A stretch of DNA of 64,000 bases from an uncultured Eubacteriales bacterium (GCA_902773835.1 CACYFZ010000007.1:1-64000); one strand, 5' to 3'; positions 25,114 through 35,928 are shown, numbered from the stretch's first letter. Notes: generated by a model from the sequence alone, not told the origin. Numbers and translations: made by a program.

Positions 25114-27885
25114 ATGGGAATAATGGAAAAAATCTTCGGCGACCTTAATGTAAAAGAGGTTAAGAAGATAGAAAAAATCGTAGATGTAGTCGAATCATAT
25201 GATGAGGCCATGCAGGCGCTCTCCGATGAGGAACTGCGTGCCAAGACAGATGAGTTCAGAGCACGTCTGAAAGAAGGAGAGACTCTGGATGATATCCTGC
25301 CGGAGGCGTTTGCCGTCTGCCGTGAAGGCGCATGGAGAAGCCTCGGGATGAAACACTTCAGAGTTCAGCTTATCGGAGGAGTCGTTCTTCATCAGGGAAG
25401 AATATCCGAGATGAAGACGGGTGAAGGTAAGACGCTCGTAGCTACATTGGCTGCATACCTGAACGCTCTCGACGGTCACGGTGTACACGTAGTTACTGTC
25501 AATGACTACCTGGCTAAGCGTGACGCGGAGTGGATGGGAAAGCTGTATACCTTCCTGGGCCTGACTGTAGGCTGCGTCATCCATGCCGTAGAGGGTGAGA
25601 AGAGACATGAGCAGTACATGGCGGATATTACATACGGAACCAATAACGAGTTCGGTTTTGATTATCTCAGAGATAACATGGTTACCTACAAAGAAGAGCT
25701 CACACAGCGTGAACTCAACTACGCCATCGTGGACGAGGTCGACTCCATCCTGATCGATGAAGCCCGTACACCGCTCATCATTTCCGGACGCGGCGTGGAC
25801 TCAAGTTCCATGTACAGAAATGCCAATTCCTTCGTTAAGACCCTCACTGAAGAGAGAGATTATAAGATAGAGGAAAAGGACAATCAGATTGCGCTTACCG
25901 ATGAGGGGGTTAAAGTCTGCGAGGAGTATTTTGATATCGAGAACTTCTCGGACCCTGACAATATGGAGCTCAACCATTACGTAAACCAGGCTCTTCGTGC
26001 CAACTACCTCATGAAGAGGGATGTTGATTACATCGTAAAGGACGGAGAGATTCTCATAGTTGATGAATTTACCGGACGTCTCATGTACGGACGTAGGTTC
26101 TCGAACGGTCTGCATCAGGCCATAGAGGCCAAGGAGGGCGTAAAGGTCAGATCCGAATCAAAGACGCTCGCTACTATTACACTTCAGAACTATTTCAGAA
26201 TGTATAACAAACTGGCGGGCATGACCGGTACTGCCAAGACCGAGGAAGACGAATTCCGTGATATCTACAACATGGATGTAGTCGTAATTCCTACCAACAA
26301 GCCTGTCGTCAGAGACGACATGGACGATTCCGTATATGCTCACCAGAGCGGAAAGTATAAAGCAATAGTTGAGAAAGTCGTAAGCGCTCATGAGAAAGGA
26401 CAGCCTGTACTTGTAGGTACTATTTCAATTGAAATATCCGAACTCATATCAAGTATGCTGAAAAAGCGCGGTGTAAAACATAATGTGCTCAATGCTAAGC
26501 ACCACGAGCAGGAAGCCGAGATAGTTGCTGAGGCAGGACGCCTCGGGGCCGTTACCATCGCGACCAACATGGCCGGTCGTGGTACGGACATCATCCTCGG
26601 CGGTAATCCTGAATTTGAAGCAAGAAAGCAGATGAAGAAAGAAGGATATACTCCGGAGCAGATTTCATTTGCCACCGGATTTGAGAAGTCCGATGATTCG
26701 GAAATGCTTGAAGCCAGAGAAAAATTCCATGAACTTCACGAATCCATCAAGGCTGAAAGAGCCCCTGAGCAGGAAAAGGTTAAGGAGATCGGAGGCCTAT
26801 GCATCGTAGGTACGGAGCGTCATGAATCGAGACGTATAGACAATCAGCTCCGCGGACGTTCCGGTCGTCAGGGAGATCCGGGAACAACTCAGTTCTTTAT
26901 TTCTCTCGAAGATGATCTTATGAGACTCTTCGGAGGAGAGAGAATGCAGAGCATATTGGAGAGAGTCGGCGTAGGGGATGACGAACCGCTTGAAGCCGGA
27001 ATGCTAAGCCGCTCCATTGAGGGAGCGCAGAAGAAGGTGGAGGGTAAAAACTTCTCCATCCGTAAATACGTACTCCAGTACGATAATGTCATGAATAAGC
27101 AGCGTGAGATTATCTACGATCAGAGACGAATGGTTCTGGACGGAGAGGATGTGTCCGAATACATCAAGAATATGACGTACGAGCTCATCGACGGCATTAT
27201 CGATCCTGTCGTTCTTGAGTCAAAGTATGCGGAAGAATGGGACATCAAGAGAATTACAGACGGTCTTGAGCAGATTACACCTGCCTTCAAAGGAAGACTC
27301 AAGGTCGATGATGAATATCTGGCAGGTCTCGAAGAAGAAAAACTCAGAGAGGATATCAAGAATATCTTTGATGAACTATACGCCGAGAAAGAGGCCGAAA
27401 TCGGCACTGAGCAGATGAGAGAAGTTGAGCGAATGATTCTTCTCAGAGTCGTGGATAACCGATGGATGGATCACATCGATGCCATGGATCAGCTCAAAGA
27501 CGGTATCGGGCTCAGAGGATACGGCCAGCAGGATCCGGCTGTTGCCTATGCGCAGGAGGGCTTCGCGATGTTCGAAGAACTCATTGCCGACATCAGAGAA
27601 GAGACTGTTAAATTCTGCTACAATGTAACCGTAACAACTAAGACTGAAAGAAGAAATGTCGTAAGCGGACAGACATCTGCTGCCAAGGAGGAGTATAAAG
27701 ATGATACCCAGGCCCCTCCTCAGAAGGGCGGACGCGGAGGCGCTATGCCGGCTGCAGCCCCTAAGGCAGATAAGACCGGAAAGCAGGAAACGGTAAGGCG
27801 TGATATGCCTAAGGTGGGAAGAAACGATCCTTGCCCATGCGGTTCCGGAAAGAAGTATAAGAACTGCTGCGGCCGCAACGCATAG
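25114..27885 (+). CDS. secA: Preprotein translocase ATPase SecA
   Basis: The motor of the Sec pathway pushes unfolded preproteins through SecYEG. Walker A is MKTGEGKT (residues 100-107), followed by [22 protein letters not shown] and the helicase motif [17 protein letters not shown]. The C-terminus has the zinc-binding SEC-C motif [14 protein letters not shown], which binds SecB or ribosomes in relatives. At 923 residues it is full length. In many Firmicutes prfB follows directly; here four genes intervene. Confidence 0.97.
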   Translation: MGIMEKIFGDLNVKEVKKIEKIVDVVESYDEAMQALSDEELRAKTDEFRARLKEGETLDDILPEAFAVCREGAWRSLGMKHFRVQLIGGVVLHQGRISEMKTGEGKTLVATLAAYLNALDGHGVHVVTVNDYLAKRDAEWMGKLYTFLGLTVGCVIHAVEGEKRHEQYMADITYGTNNEFGFDYLRDNMVTYKEELTQRELNYAIVDEVDSILIDEARTPLIISGRGVDSSSMYRNANSFVKTLTEERDYKIEEKDNQIALTDEGVKVCEEYFDIENFSDPDNMELNHYVNQALRANYLMKRDVDYIVKDGEILIVDEFTGRLMYGRRFSNGLHQAIEAKEGVKVRSESKTLATITLQNYFRMYNKLAGMTGTAKTEEDEFRDIYNMDVVVIPTNKPVVRDDMDDSVYAHQSGKYKAIVEKVVSAHEKGQPVLVGTISIEISELISSMLKKRGVKHNVLNAKHHEQEAEIVAEAGRLGAVTIATNMAGRGTDIILGGNPEFEARKQMKKEGYTPEQISFATGFEKSDDSEMLEAREKFHELHESIKAERAPEQEKVKEIGGLCIVGTERHESRRIDNQLRGRSGRQGDPGTTQFFISLEDDLMRLFGGERMQSILERVGVGDDEPLEAGMLSRSIEGAQKKVEGKNFSIRKYVLQYDNVMNKQREIIYDQRRMVLDGEDVSEYIKNMTYELIDGIIDPVVLESKYAEEWDIKRITDGLEQITPAFKGRLKVDDEYLAGLEEEKLREDIKNIFDELYAEKEAEIGTEQMREVERMILLRVVDNRWMDHIDAMDQLKDGIGLRGYGQQDPAVAYAQEGFAMFEELIADIREETVKFCYNVTVTTKTERRNVVSGQTSAAKEEYKDDTQAPPQKGGRGGAMPAAAPKADKTGKQETVRRDMPKVGRNDPCPCGSGKKYKNCCGRNA

Positions 27886-27899
27886 AAAGAGGTGACAAG

Positions 27900-28181
27900 A
27901 TGCTCGGAATAATCATTGTAATAATACTTGTGATCGCTGCTTTTGTGCTCTTTGCTTACAATTCTCTTACAAAGGACAAGAATCGCATTGAGCTGGCGGA
28001 AATAGAACTCAAAAAGTATGAAGCGGAGGGAGATCCTAAGGATATAGACAATGCCAAGAAGTATTATGCTGCAGTCCTCAGGGACTACAACACAAAGGTT
28101 GAGAGTTTTCCTTTCAGCCTCGTGGCGGAACTGTTTAACTTCCCTAAGATGCACACTGAAAATTTTGATGAAGGTGAGTAA
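27900..28181 (+). CDS. Miniature LemA-family protein
   Basis: A 93-residue protein with one N-terminal transmembrane helix followed by YNSLTKDKNRIELAEIEL, which matches the start of LemA, and then AKKYYAAVLRDYNTKVESFPFSLVAELFNF, which matches its C-terminal helix. The middle ~90 residues of ordinary LemA (~185 residues) are missing and replaced by a short linker EAEGDPKDID. The frame is clean with a good AGAGGTGA site, so this looks like a deliberate small version, not a frameshifted relic. The next gene encodes DUF2207, the usual partner of LemA, and begins one base after this stop. Confidence 0.85.
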   Translation: MLGIIIVIILVIAAFVLFAYNSLTKDKNRIELAEIELKKYEAEGDPKDIDNAKKYYAAVLRDYNTKVESFPFSLVAELFNFPKMHTENFDEGE

Positions 28182-28182
28182 A

Positions 28183-30093
28183 ATGACCAGGAATTCTCTT
28201 AAGTTGAGAATAGCGGCTACAGCCGGTATTTTGGCTCTGGTACTCTGCATGTTTCCTTTCGGAACATGGAAGGTTTCGGCTGCAGACAATACCATGTACA
28301 CCGAGGAATATAATGTGAAGGTGGACGTTTCCGAGGACAATTCCTATGTAATCAATGAGAACTTGGAAATGTATTATGTGACGCCTCATCACGGAATATA
28401 CAGATATATTCCTATGCAGGGTCAGATTATCAGCGACATAAGAGTGCCGAATTACGAATATGAAACCTACATGCAGAACGGTTATGAGGTTATTAAAATC
28501 GGAAGCGGAAGTTATACCCTTACGGGATCGCATCCGTACAAAATAATGTACAGAATCGCGATGTTTGAGGACGGTAATACCGAGAAAGACATGCTGCTTT
28601 TGAACCTCATCCCTACAGACTGGGAGACAGACATAGGAAGCAGCTACTGTGAGGTAGTGCTTCCGAAGGAGGCGGATCTCAGCAAAGCTGAAGTCTATTC
28701 CGGAACTTACGGAGCTACAGGCAATGAAGACAATGTAGTCATGGAGACATCAGCCGACGGAAAGGTGATTAAATTGTCCGCTAAAGATATACCTGCGCAT
28801 CACGGTATTACTCTTACCCTCGACTTACCTCAGGGTTATTGGGTAGGAGCACCTGAGTTCGGTAGTCTGAATTTCGGAAGCTCGCTTTTATTCCTGCTCG
28901 GACCTGTAGGAGCCTTCCTCGCATGGTTCCTGTTCGGAAGAGATAAGCACCTGGTTAAGACTCTGGAGTTTTATCCTCCGGACAACCTGACTCCGGGTGA
29001 GGTCGGATATATCGTCGACGGAAGAGCGGATAAAGAGGATGTTATTTCCAGCATAGTATATCTCGCGGATAAGGGATATATGGAGATAGAGGAAGAAGAC
29101 AGAGGAAGCTTTAAGTTTGTATATGTACAGGAGCCGGGCTTTGATGAGCCGGACTATATACGCAGCGTATTCAGGGGGATATTCTCGGACGGGGAAGCCG
29201 TAAAATACAGCGATTCACTCGGCTCAACTTTCGGTCTCAAGTACAACCTGGCCAAAACTCAGCTGGCAGGGATGTTCTCCGGATACCGTGCGCTAATTCG
29301 ACCTGAATCAAAGATGGCCAGAGCTATATGCATCGTAGCTGCAATTGTACCTGCCATGGCATATATGACCTGGGCGGCATCAAATGGTTCAGATACTTCG
29401 TTCGGCATGACTTGGTGTTCTCTGCACATCATCATTTCCGAACTCCTGCTTTGCTCCGCATACGATAGGATAAGAACATCTTCCAAGATAAAGACTATCC
29501 TCAAGAGCATCGGCGCCATATGGTTCTTTACCATGGGCATCGGAATGCTGCCTCTAACGACGGACGGCTTTACAATAGTGAGCAGACCGCTCGCAATTCT
29601 TATCGTATCAATGCTTCTGGTGGGCACGCTGATCTGCATGTTCTTCGCGGTAGTTGCCACATCAAGAACGGATGAATATACGGATCTTCTGGGTAAGGTT
29701 CTCGGCTTCAGAGATTTCGTTAAAACTGCGGAAGTCGACAAGCTGAACGAGCTCGTTGAACAGGATCCTGAATACTTCTACCACATCATGCCTTATGCAT
29801 ACGTATTCGGTCTGAGCAACAGGTGGATTAAGAAATTTGAAAATATTCCTGTCGTTACACCGCACTGGTATCGCGGCATCGGACGCATGGACAGCTTCGA
29901 TTACTATATGATGGGAAGAATGATGAGCGACTGCAACGCCAGCGTCGGAAACAATATCGTACTTCCTTCGGCTCCGTCAGGCAGCTTCGGAGGAGGCGAC
30001 TTCGGTGGCGGCGGCTGGAGCGGCGGAGGCGGCTTCAGCGGAGGCGGATTCTCGGGCGGTGGCTCCGGCGGCGGCGGTGGCGGCGGCTGGTAG
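28183..30093 (+). CDS. DUF2207 membrane protein with Gly-rich C-terminus
   Basis: The 636-residue protein begins with a signal peptide or signal anchor (about residues 8-30), followed by an extracytoplasmic DUF2207 domain with YVTPHHGIYRYIPM and the ITLTLDLPQGYWVGAPEF strand before a transmembrane helix. A long cytosolic part and three or four further helices follow. The C-terminus is almost pure Gly, Ser and Phe (GGGDFGGGGWSGGGGFSGGG), as usual in this family. I choose the ATG at 28183, which follows GAAGGTGAG, not an earlier frame opening inside the LemA gene. The pair LemA-DUF2207 is a recurring neighbourhood of unknown role. Confidence 0.88.
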   Translation: MTRNSLKLRIAATAGILALVLCMFPFGTWKVSAADNTMYTEEYNVKVDVSEDNSYVINENLEMYYVTPHHGIYRYIPMQGQIISDIRVPNYEYETYMQNGYEVIKIGSGSYTLTGSHPYKIMYRIAMFEDGNTEKDMLLLNLIPTDWETDIGSSYCEVVLPKEADLSKAEVYSGTYGATGNEDNVVMETSADGKVIKLSAKDIPAHHGITLTLDLPQGYWVGAPEFGSLNFGSSLLFLLGPVGAFLAWFLFGRDKHLVKTLEFYPPDNLTPGEVGYIVDGRADKEDVISSIVYLADKGYMEIEEEDRGSFKFVYVQEPGFDEPDYIRSVFRGIFSDGEAVKYSDSLGSTFGLKYNLAKTQLAGMFSGYRALIRPESKMARAICIVAAIVPAMAYMTWAASNGSDTSFGMTWCSLHIIISELLLCSAYDRIRTSSKIKTILKSIGAIWFFTMGIGMLPLTTDGFTIVSRPLAILIVSMLLVGTLICMFFAVVATSRTDEYTDLLGKVLGFRDFVKTAEVDKLNELVEQDPEYFYHIMPYAYVFGLSNRWIKKFENIPVVTPHWYRGIGRMDSFDYYMMGRMMSDCNASVGNNIVLPSAPSGSFGGGDFGGGGWSGGGGFSGGGFSGGGSGGGGGGGW

Positions 30094-30132
30094 ACGCTCG
30101 TAGCGGCACTATAAGAAAAAAGGATAAATACA

Positions 30133-30819
30133 ATGACAAGAAACAAGATATTAGTCTTCGGTGACAGCATTACATACGGACAGAGGGATCTCGAGATGGG
30201 CGGTTGGGTAAACCGCGTAAAGCTCGCCCTGGCGCATGACAACTCCATTACGAGTTGCCATGTGTTTAATATGGGAATATCGGGACAGAGCACCAATGAG
30301 ATACTTGAGCGTATGGACAGAGAATGTGCAGGACGCGTTCTGGATGATGCAAATAACATAATAGTTATCGCTGCAGGAATTAATGATTCTCAGATTATCA
30401 GCGGTAAGTTGGTTACCGAGGAAGACAGGTTCAGAAGCAATGTCAGAGAGCTCATTGATGTAGCTAAAGACTTTACGGATCAGATAATCTGGCTTGGACT
30501 CACACCTGTTGATGAAGAGCGCACCAATCCCGTTACATGGGACAAGACCAGAAGCTGGAATAATTCTCTGGTAGAAAAATATGACAATATTATTTCGGAA
30601 ATCTGCAAGGAGTGCTCTGTCAGATATGTATATGTTTTCGATCAGATAGATCCGGAGACCAACGAAGACGGCCTTCATCCGTCAGGCGTAGGCCATGCCG
30701 TACTGGCAGATGTAATGGAAAACGTTCTTATGAGTTATCTTAAGAAGGAATCAAAACTGGCAGCTATTAAAAATGAAGGGGGACTCTTAAAGAGAATCAA
30801 GAGTTTATTTAAGAAATAA
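30133..30819 (+). CDS. SGNH/GDSL-family hydrolase
   Basis: A cytosolic serine esterase of the SGNH fold, 228 residues. Block I is VFGDSITYG with the nucleophile Ser, block II Gly is in NMGISGQST, block III Asn is in AAGINDSQ and block V is DGLHPSGVGH with the Asp-His pair. All catalytic residues are present. The substrate is unknown; relatives act on lipids, acetylated sugars or arylesters. It is close to the following HAD gene (5 bases). Confidence 0.9.
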   Translation: MTRNKILVFGDSITYGQRDLEMGGWVNRVKLALAHDNSITSCHVFNMGISGQSTNEILERMDRECAGRVLDDANNIIVIAAGINDSQIISGKLVTEEDRFRSNVRELIDVAKDFTDQIIWLGLTPVDEERTNPVTWDKTRSWNNSLVEKYDNIISEICKECSVRYVYVFDQIDPETNEDGLHPSGVGHAVLADVMENVLMSYLKKESKLAAIKNEGGLLKRIKSLFKK

Positions 30820-30824
30820 AAAAG

Positions 30825-31466
30825 ATGAAAAAGTATATTATTTGGGACTTTGACGGCACTATAGCCAACACCAACGACGTAATACTCGATTCGTGGCAGG
30901 CCACATTCAGACACTTCCTCGGACATGAGCTTCCCGTACAGGAGATAGAAGCGACTTTCGGAGAGACTTTGAAGTACAGCATCAGCCAAAAGATTCCGAA
31001 TGCTGAATACGAAGAGGTCAGAGACTTTTACAGAGATTACCAGAATGCACACTGTCAGGGCAGAGTCTATGTCTTCCCCGGTGTCAGGGAATTGCTCGAG
31101 CTGATGAGAGAAAAAGGATATAAGATAGGAGTGGCCACGTCGAGGACGGCGCACAGCTTTTGGAGGTACACCAGAGAACTGGGAATAGACCATTATGTGG
31201 ATGAACTGGTTTCGATGGAGGATGTAAAAAATCACAAACCTCATCCGGAATCGGTTACGGCACTTTTGGACAGGTTCGGAGGAACCCCGGAAGAAGCCAT
31301 TATGATAGGTGATACCAAATACGACATCGGCTGTGCCAATGCGGCCGGAGTGGACAGCGTACTAATCGGCTGGAGCCATTACGTCGATGAAGAGTCGATG
31401 GCTGCAGACGGATATGTACCGACTTACCGCATAAAAGAACCGAGAGAATTATTAGACTTAATTTAA
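30825..31466 (+). CDS. HAD-superfamily hydrolase, phosphoglycolate-phosphatase-like
   Basis: A 213-residue HAD subfamily IA enzyme. Motif I is WDFDGTIANT with the two Asp, motif II is VATSRTA, and motif III/IV is the Lys in NHKPHPE with GDTKYDIGCANAAG. The cap domain is helical and inserted after motif I. Relatives hydrolyse phosphoglycolate or pyrophosphate; the real substrate is not evident. The gene lies in the same run as prfB, whose ribosome binding site AAGGAG overlaps its stop. Confidence 0.9.
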   Translation: MKKYIIWDFDGTIANTNDVILDSWQATFRHFLGHELPVQEIEATFGETLKYSISQKIPNAEYEEVRDFYRDYQNAHCQGRVYVFPGVRELLELMREKGYKIGVATSRTAHSFWRYTRELGIDHYVDELVSMEDVKNHKPHPESVTALLDRFGGTPEEAIMIGDTKYDIGCANAAGVDSVLIGWSHYVDEESMAADGYVPTYRIKEPRELLDLI

Positions 31467-31475
31467 GGAGACAGA

Positions 31476-32589
31476 ATGTTACAACTGGACGAAATCAGAA
31501 GCCAACTTCCGACTCTTAATGAGAAGATAAAGGAAGTGGGAGGCTGGCTTTGACCCTGAGGGTCTTAAGAAAAGGATAAAAGAATTGGAGGACCGGAGCC
31601 TGAAAGACGGTTTTTGGGATGACCAAAAGAGTGCCCGGAAAGTCCTGAAGGAGAAGAAGTCACTTGAGGATAAGCTTTCAGCATATGAGAGCCTGAAGGC
31701 GGAAGCGGATGAGCTTCCGGAACTTATCGATATAGCTGAGGAACTTGAAGACGAAGCAGAGGCCAAAGCCGTTGCAGACAGTTTCGATAAACTGTCAGAT
31801 GAGCTGGAGGACCTAAGGACGCGCATGCTTCTTTCGGGCAAGTATGATGATAACAATGCCATCCTCAGCATCCATGCAGGCACCGGCGGAGTAGATGCCA
31901 ATGACTGGGCCGAGATGCTGGAGAGGATGTACCTGAGATACTGTGAGAAAAAGGGCTTTAAGACAAAGATTCTCGACAGGCAGGATGATGTCGACTACGG
32001 CATAAAGAGTTCCACTATTCAGGTGGAGGGGGATAACGCATACGGCCTTTTGAAATCCGAGAACGGAGTTCACAGACTGGTAAGGATATCTCCGTTCAAT
32101 GCTATGGGAAAGAGGCAGACATCTTTCGCTGCGGTGGAAGTGGTTCCGGAGCTCAGCGACGACATAGAAGTAAATATCGACCAACAGGATCTCAAGATAG
32201 ACACTTATCGCTCGGGCGGAGCCGGAGGACAGCACGTCAATACTACTGACTCTGCCGTCAGAATTACGCATCTTCCGACGGGCATAGTGGTAACTTGTCA
32301 GAATGAGAGATCTCAGATCATGAACAAGGAAGTTGCCATGAAGATTCTCGTATCCAAACTTACGAGGATTGCAGAAGAAGAGCAGAAGGAGAACCTGAAT
32401 GAAATCAGGGGAGACCAATCAATGGCTACCTGGGGATCGCAGATAAGAAATTACGTTTTCCAGCCTTACACCATGGTCAAGGATACAAGAACGGGCGCAG
32501 AGGTAGGAAATGTCGATGCCGTTATGGACGGAGACCTGGATCTGTTCGTAAGAGCCAAGCTCTCACAGGATGCCGGTCAAGGTCGATAA
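31476..32589 (+). CDS. prfB: Peptide chain release factor 2, with programmed +1 frameshift
   Basis: RF2 ends translation at UGA and UAA. Reading starts at the ATG at 31476 and meets an in-frame TGA at 31551-31553 after 25 codons. The slip site CTT TGA C is preceded by the SD-like GGGAGG at 31538-31543. A +1 shift on CTT continues at GAC (31552) into the main frame, giving 370 residues. This is the known RF2 autoregulatory frameshift. The stop-codon-recognising SPF motif and the GGQ motif (SGGAGGQHVNTTDSAVR) are intact. Confidence 0.97.
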
Positions 32590-32619
32590 AAGGGACAGTA
32601 TAATTGTTAAAATAATTCC

Positions 32620-35600
32620 ATGCTGAGATTGTATGCCGGAAGAGAGAATACGGACAAAGAGCGTTTCATTTATGACCGCATCAGGGAAAGCGGCGCTGAG
32701 ACGCTCGTTTTAGTGCCGAATCAGTATACTTTGGCAGCAGAAGAGCAGGCGCTCAGATACCTGGAGAGCGACTGCCTTTTTAATGTGGAGATTCTGTCGA
32801 TGAACAGACTCGGGCTCAGGGTTCTTCAGGAACAGGGAAGAGAATCCGTTCGCATGCTCGATAAATACGGCAGATTTATGCTTCTTACAAAGCTTATCAA
32901 AGAGCACGCAGATGAGTTCGAGGTGTTCAGACGCTCTGTCGGAAAGGTCAGTTTCACGACGATGCTGAATGATTTTATCTCGGAGTTCAAACAGCAGAAT
33001 TGCCGTGAAGAAGACCTTGAGGATTTGCTCGGAGAGTCTGAGGATAATCCTCTCCTGAATTCCAAACTTAAAGAGCTCAGGGGAGTTATTTCATCCTATG
33101 AGGAATTCATAAAGGATAAGTATACCGACCCGGAAGACTATATATCCATGTACATCGATGCTATCGGAAAGTCGGAACATGTTAAGGGGAAGTCCGTATG
33201 GGTATACGGCTACGATAACATAACTCCTAAGTTTACGGCTGCTCTTCTGGAAATAGCCAAAACGGCAAATGACACTAACTTCATTATTAACAGGAGCGAT
33301 TTCGGTCTGGATGAAAGGCTGATAAACTTGCTGCAAGCCTCAGCTTCGGAGCAGGGTATAGAGACTTCTTTGGAGGAGATAGGAGAATCCTATGTTCAGA
33401 GAAAGACAGAGACTATAGAGCGCATTGAAAAAGGGCTCTGGAATTATGCGGATGCTGCTTCGGCTGATGATTCTGCGGATGAGGATTATGTCCCGGAAGA
33501 TCTCACTGTGGTATGTGCGGCAAATCCGTATTATGAAGCGGAGAATGCGGCTGCATATATTTGGCACTTGGTCAGAGACCTCGGCTTCAGAATGAGAGAC
33601 ATTCAAATCATTGCAAATGACGAGGGGGCCATGCACCCGATAATCAGACGTGTCCTGGCTGAATACGGACTTCCGGTGTTTTCCGATTCCGTAAGGCAGA
33701 TCACCGACACTGCAGCAGTCAGCTTCATAGTCAATCTGCTCTGGTTCAAGTTGTATAACAAGGCTCCTCAATTCTTATTTGCGATGCTGAAAACGGGACT
33801 CAGTGAGTTTGAAGATGAGGAGATAGAAGATCTTGAAAATTATGTCAGGAATTACCGCATTAAAGGATCCATGTGGGATAGAGATTTTATTTACGGAGCG
33901 GATGCTCTCGGCGAGGATAAAATCGCTTCTCTAAACAAGATGAGATCAGTAATATCCGCTGCTATGTCCGAACTGGATGCTCTCGGAAAAGAAAAGAATC
34001 TTTCCGACTTTGTAGGCGGTTTTAAAAAGTATCTGGAAGATGAGTGGAATCTTTCAGAGCGTGTTTCCGAAGCTGCATCGGAAGCAGATAAAGAAGGGCT
34101 GGCCGATGAGGCGCAGAAGCTAATCCAAAGTTACTCAAAAGCCTTGGAAATCATGGACCAGATGACAGAGATAGCCGGAGATGAGGACTTTGATTTTTCA
34201 GAGTTTACGGAACTTTATATCGCCGGTCTTTCCGATGTAGAGGTCGGCGTCATTCCTAAGAGTGCAGACGGACTCTCTCTCGGAACTATGATAAGGACCC
34301 GCCCGAGGGAGGTAAAGGCTGTCGTTATTCTCGGAGCCAATGAGGGCACGATGCCGATGAAACCTAAGACGGAGGGGTTGTTCTCCGTGGATGAAAAAGA
34401 TTACTTCAAATCCAAGGGCTTCGCTATGGGCTCGTTGGACGACATCAAGATGGATGAAGAAAATGCTGCCATGTACAGGATGATGTCCAAGGCGGAACAG
34501 AAACTGTACATCAGCTATTCGCTTACAGGTACGGACGGTAAAGATTCCAGCCCGGCTCCCGTGATCGATTCTCTTAAGATGCTCTTCCCGAAGATTAATG
34601 AGGAGGGATTCATAAAAAGAGATATTATAAGCGAAGGGTGGGGACAGGATCTGTTCCAAAGCCCGGAAGACGGAATACGTCACTTGTCCATACATATGAA
34701 AGAGAGCCCGAAGAATGAGGCTCCGGATGACCTCACTGCAGCCTTGCTTTCCTGGTACAGAGACAACAAAAAAGAAGCAATCGAGGCGGTGATGGATATA
34801 CTGCGCGATGAAAACGAGGCCAAGGCACTCGGAAGAGATACGGCCGTCAGATTGTTTAATGTCAGCGGAGGAATACTGTCGCTCAGTGCTTCGGCAATCG
34901 GCAATTATTATGATTGCCCTTTCAAATATTACATTAACTACGGTCTTTCTCCTCAGGAAGAGAGAAGTTTTGAGACTGATTCGCGCTCGGTGGGAGATGC
35001 GTACCACGAATGCTTAATGGCCGTGGCACAAAGACTTACCGAAGACAGAAATCTGATGCTCAGAGTGAAGGACGGTGACGGAGAAGAGTTGGCTCAGATA
35101 GTTGATGAGGAGCTCGTAAAACTCGCATCCGAATACAGAGGAGGACTCTTTGTATCCACATCAGGAGAGCAATACAGACTGGAGAGAATAAGGGAAATCT
35201 GCGGGAAAGCCGCGGAAGCCATGGCGGGACAATTATCTGCCGAATCTGTTGAAAGTGCCAAATTCGAAGAAGGCTTCGGACGTCATCGCAGTTTCGAGCC
35301 TATCAGGATGAAAGTCGGAAATGATGAAGTAGTCGTGGAGGGCAGGATTGACAGATTGGATGTTTTAAATGTCGATGGAGATGACAGGGTCAGAGTAATC
35401 GACTATAAAACCGGCAGGGACAGCCTGGATCTTTGGAAGGTGAGAAACGGCCTTCGAATGCAGCTTATGATTTATCTTATTTCGGCCAGCTCCGGAGAGT
35501 ATGAGCCTGCGGGAATGTTCTATTTCAATATAAAAGATCCTATGGAGGCCATGAATAACAAATCGACCAATGTGTTCAATAAAACATTGGAAAAGAAGGC

Positions 35601-35928
35601 CGGGGACATATTCAAGCTTAAAGGCTCGTACATAAAAGAAGAAGGGGTGCTGAGCGCCATGCCTGAAGAGGTGCTTTCCAAGGCTGAAAAGGAAAACCCT
35701 ATAAGCCGCGAAGAATATGAAGAAATAAAACATGATGTTTTAAACAGAATAGAGGAGGCGGCATCGGGAATACTGAGCGGCAGCATAGATATACAGCCTT
35801 TGCGCGAAGATAAGAATAAGATAGTCTGCAATAACTGCAGCTATAAATCCATCTGCCGCAGAGACGCCAAGTCTGCAAAGAATGCCACCAAATTATTGCC
35901 GAAAAAACCGAAAAAAGAAGAACAGTAA
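32620..35928 (+). CDS. addB: Helicase-exonuclease subunit AddB
   Basis: AddB acts with AddA to resect double-strand breaks. The 1102-residue protein has the degenerate superfamily 1 helicase N-terminus (VLVPNQYTLAAEEQAL; RLGLRVLQ) and a C-terminal RecB-type nuclease with VRVIDYKTGRD and the QLMIYL motif. Four cysteines that hold an iron-sulphur cluster are visible: one in YDCPFKYYINYGL and three in CNNCSYKSIC. The N-terminal Walker A of Bacillus AddB is replaced by GRENTDKE, so ATP binding here is doubtful. No addA gene follows; the next gene is a metallo-hydrolase. Confidence 0.9.
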   Translation: MLRLYAGRENTDKERFIYDRIRESGAETLVLVPNQYTLAAEEQALRYLESDCLFNVEILSMNRLGLRVLQEQGRESVRMLDKYGRFMLLTKLIKEHADEFEVFRRSVGKVSFTTMLNDFISEFKQQNCREEDLEDLLGESEDNPLLNSKLKELRGVISSYEEFIKDKYTDPEDYISMYIDAIGKSEHVKGKSVWVYGYDNITPKFTAALLEIAKTANDTNFIINRSDFGLDERLINLLQASASEQGIETSLEEIGESYVQRKTETIERIEKGLWNYADAASADDSADEDYVPEDLTVVCAANPYYEAENAAAYIWHLVRDLGFRMRDIQIIANDEGAMHPIIRRVLAEYGLPVFSDSVRQITDTAAVSFIVNLLWFKLYNKAPQFLFAMLKTGLSEFEDEEIEDLENYVRNYRIKGSMWDRDFIYGADALGEDKIASLNKMRSVISAAMSELDALGKEKNLSDFVGGFKKYLEDEWNLSERVSEAASEADKEGLADEAQKLIQSYSKALEIMDQMTEIAGDEDFDFSEFTELYIAGLSDVEVGVIPKSADGLSLGTMIRTRPREVKAVVILGANEGTMPMKPKTEGLFSVDEKDYFKSKGFAMGSLDDIKMDEENAAMYRMMSKAEQKLYISYSLTGTDGKDSSPAPVIDSLKMLFPKINEEGFIKRDIISEGWGQDLFQSPEDGIRHLSIHMKESPKNEAPDDLTAALLSWYRDNKKEAIEAVMDILRDENEAKALGRDTAVRLFNVSGGILSLSASAIGNYYDCPFKYYINYGLSPQEERSFETDSRSVGDAYHECLMAVAQRLTEDRNLMLRVKDGDGEELAQIVDEELVKLASEYRGGLFVSTSGEQYRLERIREICGKAAEAMAGQLSAESVESAKFEEGFGRHRSFEPIRMKVGNDEVVVEGRIDRLDVLNVDGDDRVRVIDYKTGRDSLDLWKVRNGLRMQLMIYLISASSGEYEPAGMFYFNIKDPMEAMNNKSTNVFNKTLEKKAGDIFKLKGSYIKEEGVLSAMPEEVLSKAEKENPISREEYEEIKHDVLNRIEEAASGILSGSIDIQPLREDKNKIVCNNCSYKSICRRDAKSAKNATKLLPKKPKKEEQ

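Noticed and set aside
28051-28182. Earlier start of the DUF2207 gene inside lemA
   Set aside because: The extra residues are an out-of-frame reading of lemA; the ATG at 28183 has a good ribosome binding site and is followed by a signal peptide.
31551-31553. Premature stop suggesting a prfB pseudogene
   Set aside because: The stop is the known RF2 programmed frameshift site with CTT TGA C and an SD-like element; the rest of the gene is intact.
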